DNA from: DASROJ01 sp035646975
GTDB lineage: Bacteria; Acidobacteriota; Polarisedimenticolia; JACPZX01; DASXTC01
Length of the DNA stretch: 6,386 nucleotides
Reading direction: 5' to 3'
Assembly: GCA_035646975.1 (NCBI GenBank)
Contig: DASROJ010000200.1
Location: 1-6,386 of the forward strand
Part shown: in pieces, positions 1-6,386 of the stretch
Position numbering within the stretch: the stretch's first letter is position 1
Layout of the letters: the number at the start of each line of letters is the position of its first letter
The notes under the pieces: model-generated
Databases searched by the model: none
What the model was told of the DNA's origin: nothing
What the model saw: only the letters and a program-made list of their open reading frames with translations
Position numbers and translations under genes: made by a program

Positions 1-1
1 C

Positions 2-502
2 CAGATCAGAGGATACCGGTTCAGGGAGTTCGTGGGGGACCGGCTGGCCTACACCAACCTCGAGCTGCGCTTCCCGCTGGTTGACGAGCTGCGATTCCCC
101 TTCGGCTCGATACGCCAGATACGCGGCCTGCTCTTCTTCGATGCGGGCACCGCCTGGACGCAGAACGGATTCTATTTCGACAGCCAGACCGGCTTCTTCC
201 GCCCCTTCAAGGCCTACGACAAGGACCAGAACCTGTTTCGGGATGTCCGGGCTTCGTACGGGCTCGGCTTCTCATTCAGGATGGGAGGCCTCGAGCTGAA
301 CTGGAGCTTTGCCAAGCGGTTGCCGTTCCTGGAGACGCACATCTCGCATCAATGCGAGACCGACTTCGCCGACGCCTTGGACGTTCAGCCTAAAAGTGCC
401 GAGCGCGAGGCTATTGCCGGCGCGCTGGCCGAGTGCCCGTTGGTGGAGAACAACGACTCGAACTGGCGGTCCGACTTCTACATCACGTTCCAGCCGTTCT
501 GA
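2..502 (+). CDS. Omp85/BamA-superfamily outer-membrane barrel protein, C-terminal part (5' end outside window)
   Basis: This is the last 166 residues of an outer-membrane beta-barrel of the Omp85 (bacterial surface antigen D15) superfamily. The open frame runs in from the left edge; the GTG at 32 is an internal Val codon. The visible part starts with IRGY, the (V/I)RG(F/Y) motif of loop L6 that marks Omp85 proteins. It is followed by alternating strands: one ending in ELRFPL, then GLLFFDAGTAW, then YGLGFSFRM and LELNWSFA. The protein ends in ITFQPF with a terminal Phe, the usual barrel-closing beta-signal. Between the last two strands is a long loop of about 40 residues with two cysteines (visible residues 118 and 145), which may form a disulfide. 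Family members assemble or transport outer-membrane proteins. Whether this one carries POTRA domains (BamA/TamA-like) or a TolB-like propeller upstream cannot be seen. It converges on ftsX with 18 bp between stop codons. Confidence 0.85.
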   Translation, partial: QIRGYRFREFVGDRLAYTNLELRFPLVDELRFPFGSIRQIRGLLFFDAGTAWTQNGFYFDSQTGFFRPFKAYDKDQNLFRDVRASYGLGFSFRMGGLELNWSFAKRLPFLETHISHQCETDFADALDVQPKSAEREAIAGALAECPLVENNDSNWRSDFYITFQPF

Positions 503-520
503 GCAGGCGGCCGCCGGCAA

Positions 521-1426
521 TCAGTCGGCCAGAAAACGCCGCAGAGAGAGCGCGGCACCGGTCAGGCCGATCACCAGGCCGCCGGCAGCCAGCGCGATGG
601 CGCGCGCGGCAGGAAGGAACTGCCCGCTGAGCAGCTTCGCCAGGCCGTTGCCCGAGCGGGCGGCATAGTCCGCCAGCGCGAGATGGGAAGCGTAAAGCAG
701 CCCGAGGGCCGCCAGCGCGCCGGCGAGCCCCTGCAGCATCCCCTCGACGAGAAACGGCCCTCGGATGAATCCTCCCGTGGCGCCGACCAGCCGCATGATC
801 GAGATCTCATCGCGGCGCGCATGGACGGTCAGCCGGATCACATTGAAGATGATGAAGACCGAGGCCACGGCCAGCACGGAGCCCACGCCCCATCCCACGC
901 TCGACACCACCGCCAGCACGGCAAGCAACCGGCGAGCCTCCTCTTCGTTGTTCTGCACCATTTCGATGAGAGGCGAGGCCTTCAGCTCGGCCAGCAGGGC
1001 CCGGGTGCCCTCGAGCCGCTCGGTCTGCTCGCCGCGCACCGAGATCTCCACCGACGCGGGGAACGGATTGCTCTTGAGGGCATCGGCGGCGTCGGCCAGC
1101 CTCCTGAATTTCTCGCGGAAGATGGCAAGCGCCTGGTCACGGGTGATGTACCGCACCGCGAGAACCGTGGGGCGGTTGCGAAGGGTCTCGACAAGACGTT
1201 GCACGTCGTCGGCTCGACGCTCCACCGCGTCATCCCTGAAATAGGCGTTGATCTGCACCCGGTTCCAGTCGTCCACCAGCGTCTGGACGTTGGCCACCAG
1301 CAGCAGGAAGCCGCCCAGGATCGCCAGCGACGCGGCGATGATGCCGACGGTCACGATGTTCATCGTCCGTGCCCGGTAGAAGCCGACCACCGCCTCGCGC
1401 AGAAAATAACGCAGCGTCTGGAGCAT
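521..1426 (-). CDS. ftsX: FtsX, membrane subunit of the cell-division ABC transporter-like complex
   Basis: FtsX pairs with the ATPase FtsE in the inner membrane. The complex works at the division site, where family members control periplasmic peptidoglycan hydrolases rather than moving a substrate. The protein is 301 aa with the family layout: a short cytoplasmic N-terminus, TM1 at about residues 24-46, an extracytoplasmic domain at about 50-165 holding the typical SNPFPASVEI stretch (119-128), TM2 at about 170-195, the conserved cytoplasmic segment RRDEISIMRLVGAT (204-217), then TM3 and TM4 (about 228-250 and 273-295). I chose the ATG at 1426 because GGAGG at 1440-1436 lies 9 nt upstream. 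The ATG at 1432 (two codons longer) is only about 3 nt from it, but it forms an ATGA overlap with the open frame upstream. A longer frame starting at 1498 adds only repeat-derived residues and is unlikely. Unusually, 343 bp separate it from ftsE. No hydrolase or EnvC-like partner is visible nearby. Confidence 0.93.
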   Translation of the reverse strand: MLQTLRYFLREAVVGFYRARTMNIVTVGIIAASLAILGGFLLLVANVQTLVDDWNRVQINAYFRDDAVERRADDVQRLVETLRNRPTVLAVRYITRDQALAIFREKFRRLADAADALKSNPFPASVEISVRGEQTERLEGTRALLAELKASPLIEMVQNNEEEARRLLAVLAVVSSVGWGVGSVLAVASVFIIFNVIRLTVHARRDEISIMRLVGATGGFIRGPFLVEGMLQGLAGALAALGLLYASHLALADYAARSGNGLAKLLSGQFLPAARAIALAAGGLVIGLTGAALSLRRFLAD

Positions 1427-1428
1427 CT

Positions 1429-1775
1429 TCATGTCCCTCCGCCGGTCTGACCGATGCCCTGGATCGACCTCGTCGGCCCGGCCTGGTGAGTCATGCATGC
1501 CGCGCGGTCGGTCCGATCGATGCCCTGGACCCCCAGCTCCACGCCGACGACTCCATCCGTTTGGCCGGCGCCTGCGCGGTCGGCTCGCCGAGGCGATAGG
1601 CCATCCAATCTCCGATGCGGCTCGCGACCGGCTCCGTCGCCGTCCTCACGGGGAGTCGTTCGCGGCGCTGCGCTGATGGGGTCTGCGGGCATCGATCGGA
1701 CCGATGGGAAGGCATGGATGACGCACCGGGGCGTGGAGCTGGGGGTCAAGGGCTTCGATCGGGCAGACGGCGGCA

Positions 1776-1776
<1 letters not shown>
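1429..1776 (-). CDS. Doubtful 115-aa open frame exactly filling the ftsE-ftsX gap
   Basis: An ATG at 1776-1774 overlaps the ftsE stop (TGATG), and the frame stays open for 115 codons to a TGA at 1431-1429, which overlaps the upper ftsX ATG (ATGA). The gap is therefore spanned with translational coupling possible at both ends. By hand count about three quarters of third codon positions are G or C, which is compatible with coding but also with random GC-rich DNA. The predicted peptide is rich in Pro, Arg, Ser and Thr, has no recognisable domain, signal peptide or membrane segment, and is built partly from the inverted repeat. Its later half reads GVELGVQGIDRTD. The same peptide theme (GVELGVKGFDRAD) also appears on the opposite strand in the other arm, which argues for a DNA or RNA repeat rather than a selected protein. 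It may be translated only to pass ribosomes from ftsE to ftsX. Confidence 0.25.
1485..1545 (-). repeat. Inverted repeat, left arm (complete 61-bp unit)
   Basis: Read on the minus strand, this arm runs from GGCGTGGAGCTGGGGGTC through CATCGATCGGACC to GACTCACC. Its part at 1507-1545 matches the complement of 1730-1768 at 35 of 39 positions. Its part at 1485-1522 matches the complement of 1690-1727 at 31 of 38 positions. The unit contains the near-palindromic core ATCGATCGGACCGA. A degenerate further copy of the core lies at 1441-1462 (minus strand CCAGGGCATCGGTCAGACC), offset by 66 bp. This arm therefore looks like the remnant of a tandem array. Confidence 0.8.
1690..1768 (+). repeat. Inverted repeat, right arm (two partial units, 63-bp period)
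   Basis: This arm holds the tail half of the repeat unit (CATCGATCGGACCGAT to GACGCACC, 1690-1727) followed by the head half (GGCGTGGAGCTGGGGGTC to GCAGAC, 1730-1768). The two core motifs start at 1690 and 1753, giving a 63-bp period, so the arm is a circularly permuted piece of the unit seen in the left arm but on the opposite strand. ATCGGACCGAT at 1694-1704 is an 11-bp perfect palindrome around a central A. No flanking target-site duplication or transposase is visible. The arm lies about 8 bp downstream of the ftsE stop codon. Confidence 0.8.
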
Positions 1777-2489
<713 letters not shown>

Positions 2490-2497
2490 GGGCGGTC

Positions 2498-2503
2498 ATT
2501 ATA
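2498..2503 (-). promoter_or_regulatory. Candidate -10 box (TATAAT) of an ftsE promoter
   Basis: A perfect TATAAT reads on the minus strand in the 17-bp gap between the upstream peptidase stop (2509-2507) and the ftsE ATG (2489). A start site about 7 nt downstream would fall at 2491-2490, so the mRNA would begin at or within two bases of the ATG. This agrees with the missing Shine-Dalgarno sequence. No TTGACA-like -35 element is present at 16-18 nt spacing, so sigma-70-type activity is an inference. An AT hexamer this perfect is uncommon in such GC-rich DNA. Confidence 0.45.
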
Positions 2504-2506
2504 GGC

Positions 2507-3378
2507 TCATTCGAAGGGATCTTCCTCCGTCCATCCCTCCATCACGCGGGAGCCTCTGCGCTTCTTGATGAGCCAGGCCAGCAGCACCAGCAGCGTGATG
2601 ATCAGCCAGAGGGTCGCCGACGAGGTGAGTATCGCCGCCCAGCGGGTGCGCCCGCGGATGGAGGCCGACCAGGCCGACTCGTCCTCGTACAGCGGCATCC
2701 CGGCGGCGGCGCGCCAGGCGGCCTCGAAGTCGAGACCCGCTCGCAGTCCTTCCAGCACACGCCCGGGCAGGGTGGCGGAATGGACATCGAGGGCGTGGCG
2801 CACGAACGAATACGAGCCGGCATAGGCGGCACGCGTCATGACCGGGGAGGCGCCGGCGGAAAACCCCGCCGACAGGTCGTCGAGTGGCCGGCCCGATGAG
2901 GGGATGGGTGATACCCACAGGTAGAAAAAGTCGAGCCACTCGCCGTCGCGGGCGAGATTGGAGGCCACCCCTTCGCGGAACCAGGGGGGCATCAGGTCGG
3001 CGCCCGCTCCGGCCGCGGCGGCCATCAGCATGTGAGCGGTCTCGTGCGCCAGCACGCCGGTCAGCTCGCGCTGCCGCCATGACCCGACCCTGTCGGCGCG
3101 GATGATCACCGTGTGCGACCAGGGCATCGCGACGCCGGCCGCCCATTCGGGCATGGCGTCGCCGGCCTCGCCGGCCAGCTCGGTGGAATCGCGCGAGACC
3201 AGGTACAGCGTGGAGGGGGGCAGGACAGGGGCGTTCAGCGCGCGCGACAGCTTTTCGACCACCACCGGAATCGAGCCGGCGATCTGCTCCGCCTCGCGGC
3301 TCAGCGACGCCGGATGGACGACATGATACGGCGGAGCCTCGGTGGAGACGGCGGCCAGCGCGAGCAGCAGAGGGAGTA

Positions 3379-3382
<4 letters not shown>
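2507..3382 (-). CDS. Exported, membrane-anchored zinc peptidase (HExxH, clan MA, peptidase MA-like)
   Basis: The 291-aa product begins with a hydrophobic signal-like segment (ILPLLLALAAVSTEA, residues 2-16). Mid-protein it carries HETAH (113-117), the zinc-binding HExxH motif, followed 20 residues later by Glu137 in WFREG, the expected third zinc ligand of gluzincins. A single membrane segment lies near the C-terminus (about 248-271), followed by KKRRG and an acidic tail, so the catalytic domain should be periplasmic and tethered to the inner membrane with a short cytoplasmic tail. This layout matches the peptidase MA-like domain proteins; the substrate is unknown. The GTG at 3382 was chosen because it gives the signal peptide directly and overlaps the gatB stop by four bases (GTGA). 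The same frame stays open far upstream through gatB, but that extension is a shadow of gatB. No clear Shine-Dalgarno sequence is seen, so translation probably depends on coupling to gatB. Confidence 0.85.
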
Positions 3383-4820
<1,438 letters not shown>

Positions 4821-4824
<4 letters not shown>

Positions 4825-6386
4825 TTTTTTTCCTTCACGATGATGTCGTACGCCAGGATTTCACCATGCTTGTTGAAGACGATCGACTTCGGTTTTTCGG
4901 GCAGCGGCACTGTGAACGACGTCGATGGCCCCTCCAGGGCGATGCGCTTGGTGTATTCCTGGCCGCTCTTCCCGGTCAGGGTAACAGCTCCGAGCGCCTT
5001 GAAGGTCACCCCCGGCAGCGTCTCTCTTGCCGGGGCCTTCGTCGTCACCATGATCCGCTGATCGACCCGCCCCTCGAGCACCTGAGCGCCCCCTTCGGCC
5101 GCCGCTATTCTATACGTGAACGTGAATTCCGGCAGCCCTGCGCCGCGTACCCATTGGTCGAAGAACCAGTCCATGCCGCCGGCGCCGGTGCCAAACGCCT
5201 CTTCGGCCACCGTCTGGATGTCGTGCGTGACGATCTCCCTGCCCTTCATGTCGACCGCGAACTTCCTGAGGAACCTGAAAAACGCCTCGTCGCCGAACGT
5301 CGCGCGCATCATGTGAAAGACGAAGGCCCCCTTGTCGTAGATCCCCTCGCCGTCCTGAACGGTGTCCCAGGACTCGCTGTCGATGGCGGCCTGGCGCCAG
5401 TCGTTCACCAATGCCTGGTAGGCCGGCTTGCCGTGCGCCGCTTCGAGGAAAAGCGCCGAGGAATACTCCGCGAGGCTCTCGACCCACCAGTAGTTGCCGC
5501 TGTTGGCCGGCGCGATGAGCGAGCCCCACCATTGATGTGCCACCTCGTGCGCCACCAGCGAATCGGCGAATCGTGTGGCTTTGCCGCCCCCCTCGGTGCC
5601 GAGCACCCCCTGGCTCAGAAAGCTGGCGTTGCCGAGGTAGACGATGGAGGAAGGGGACTGTCCCGAAAGTCCTTCGGGCGCGTTGACCAGGTCGAGCTTG
5701 CTGTAAGGGTAGTCGACTCCGAACAGGTCCCGGTAAAGATTCAGGGCGTTGGCCGCCTGGTCGGCGGCGGCGCGCCGCGCCTTGGGTGCGATCAGACCGG
5801 CGTTCTCCTTGTCGAAATGAACCGTCACCGGAATCGGCTCGCCATCCTTCTTGCTGGCCTTGACCTCGGAGGCGTCCGTCATGTAGATGCCGTAGATCGC
5901 GGTGGGAAAGACCACCGGGTTTTCGGCGACCCACCGCGTCACGGAGACGTCGCCCTGCTTTGTCTCGGAAACCTTCCGGCCAACGCAAAGCGGCGTGTAT
6001 CTCGCCGGCACCATCAAGGTGAGATCGAACCGGGGAATCATGTCCCCATAACGAACCAGCGGCAGCCAGCCCTCACGGTCCACGTACGAGTAGGAGCCGC
6101 TGAGCTTGATGATGCTGTCGCGGTTCTCGAATTGCAGGCGCACCGTCACCGGGTCGCCCGGTGACACGGCGCGCGGCAGCATCAGAAGCCCCGAGACCGC
6201 CCCGGTCTTCACCCAGGTCAGCTCGCGGCCGTCACCGTCCTGGACGGAGTTGATCGTCATGCGGGGATTGCGCGCCTCGCGTTTGCCGCTCTTGTCGTCA
6301 TGCAGCTGGGCGATGCTGAACGGGATGCGGCGCAGGCCGGTGAGCGCCTTGAGGCCGAACGTCAGGTCTCCGCGCAGCAGCTCTCC
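4821..6386 (-). CDS. M1-family zinc metallopeptidase, N-terminus outside window
   Basis: The frame is open from the right edge to the stop at 4823-4821, giving 521 visible residues; the ATG at 6260 is internal, since upstream codons read on without a stop (for example GDLTFGLKALTGLRRIPFSI). The gluzincin catalytic set is complete: HEVAH (visible residues 280-284, codons near 5549-5535), the third zinc ligand Glu303 in WWVESLAEY, and the likely catalytic Tyr350 in IYDKGAFVFHM. The region before HEVAH is a beta-rich N-terminal domain. Where aminopeptidases of this family carry GAMEN, this protein has EGLSGQSPSS instead, so ordinary aminopeptidase specificity is doubtful. About 170 residues follow the catalytic domain, largely beta-rich, with no long helical ERAP1-like C-terminal domain. 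The end (KEKK) overlaps gatB by four bases. Cellular location cannot be judged because the N-terminus is missing. Confidence 0.9.
4824..4835 (-). promoter_or_regulatory. gatB ribosome-binding site overlapping an A AAA AAG slippery heptamer
   Basis: On the minus strand AAGGA (4835-4831) lies six nt before the gatB GTG, a good Shine-Dalgarno placement that decides this start. The same bases encode the last residues of the M1 peptidase, and 4830-4824 read A AAA AAG in that gene's frame. This is the classic bacterial -1 slippery heptamer (as in dnaX), directly before the TGA stop. After a -1 slip the next codon would be the gatB GTG, in frame. The binding site is well supported; frameshifting is only possible. 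Confidence 0.5.

Larger units (their letters stand above)
1433..1775. other. 343-bp spacer between ftsE and ftsX with large imperfect inverted repeat
   Basis: This is the only gene-free stretch over 300 bp in the window, and it lies inside an operon pair that normally touches or overlaps. The outer parts (1441-1545 and 1687-1770) are related to each other in inverted orientation. The centre (about 1546-1689) shows no gene; it contains one small GC hairpin (TCGCC-GA-GGCGA, about 1586-1597) and a weak further inverted match (1546-1560 against 1649-1663). On the ftsEX transcript the arms could fold into a long stem. No promoter-like or terminator-like T-tract was found. The stretch ends at the GGAGGG ribosome-binding site of ftsX (1440-1435). 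Confidence 0.7.

Noticed and set aside
506..530. Possible bidirectional terminator between the convergent genes: palindrome GGCGGCCGCC (506-515) and a 5-bp stem 509-513/526-530
   Set aside because: The palindrome has no loop, the stem is short with a 12-nt loop, and no T-tract follows on either strand.
1433..1498. N-terminal extension of FtsX starting at the ATG at 1498
   Set aside because: The extra residues are encoded by the repeat and lack FtsX similarity. A good GGAGGG site lies at 1440-1435, just before the canonical start.

Overview
This window comes from a GC-rich Gram-negative bacterium. The Gram-negative call rests on the C-terminal part of an Omp85/BamA-type outer-membrane barrel at the left edge. 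The lineage cannot be fixed from sequence alone. The gene content (M1-type peptidase, gatB separated from gatA/gatC, ftsEX) would fit a high-GC environmental phylum such as Acidobacteriota, but that is a weak guess.

Layout: one plus-strand gene fragment at the left end (2-502, outer-membrane barrel, 5' part outside the window) converges, across only 18 bp, on a minus-strand gene train that fills the rest. In order of transcription (right to left) the train is: an M1-family metallopeptidase (6386-4821, N-terminus outside the window), gatB (4824-3379), a secreted, membrane-anchored HExxH peptidase (3382-2507), ftsE (2489-1776), a 343-bp insert, and ftsX (1426-521). The first three genes are joined by two identical-style 4-bp GTGA overlaps (GTG start inside the TGA-ending junction), which implies translational coupling. 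A perfect TATAAT box in the 17-bp gap before ftsE is placed so that its transcript would start at or next to the ftsE ATG, so ftsE may have its own leaderless promoter.

The strongest oddity is the ftsE-ftsX junction. These genes normally touch or overlap, but here they are split by 343 bp containing an imperfect inverted repeat. Its arms each hold parts of the same roughly 63-66-bp repeat unit, and best-matching segments agree at 35 of 39 positions. The insert is spanned by an open frame that begins in a TGATG overlap with the ftsE stop and ends in an ATGA overlap with the first possible ftsX ATG. This resembles the way mycobacterial MIRU elements sit inside operons without breaking translational coupling. 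It could be an undescribed intergenic repeat family, or an RNA structure acting between ftsE and ftsX. A second point is the M1-gatB junction, where a canonical A AAA AAG slippery heptamer lies directly before the M1 stop codon with gatB open in the -1 frame.

Functionally the window mixes housekeeping roles: transamidation of mischarged tRNA (GatB), envelope division/peptidoglycan-hydrolase control (FtsEX), two zinc peptidases of clan MA, and an outer-membrane assembly or transport barrel. No tRNA, rRNA, CRISPR array, transposase or prophage gene was seen.
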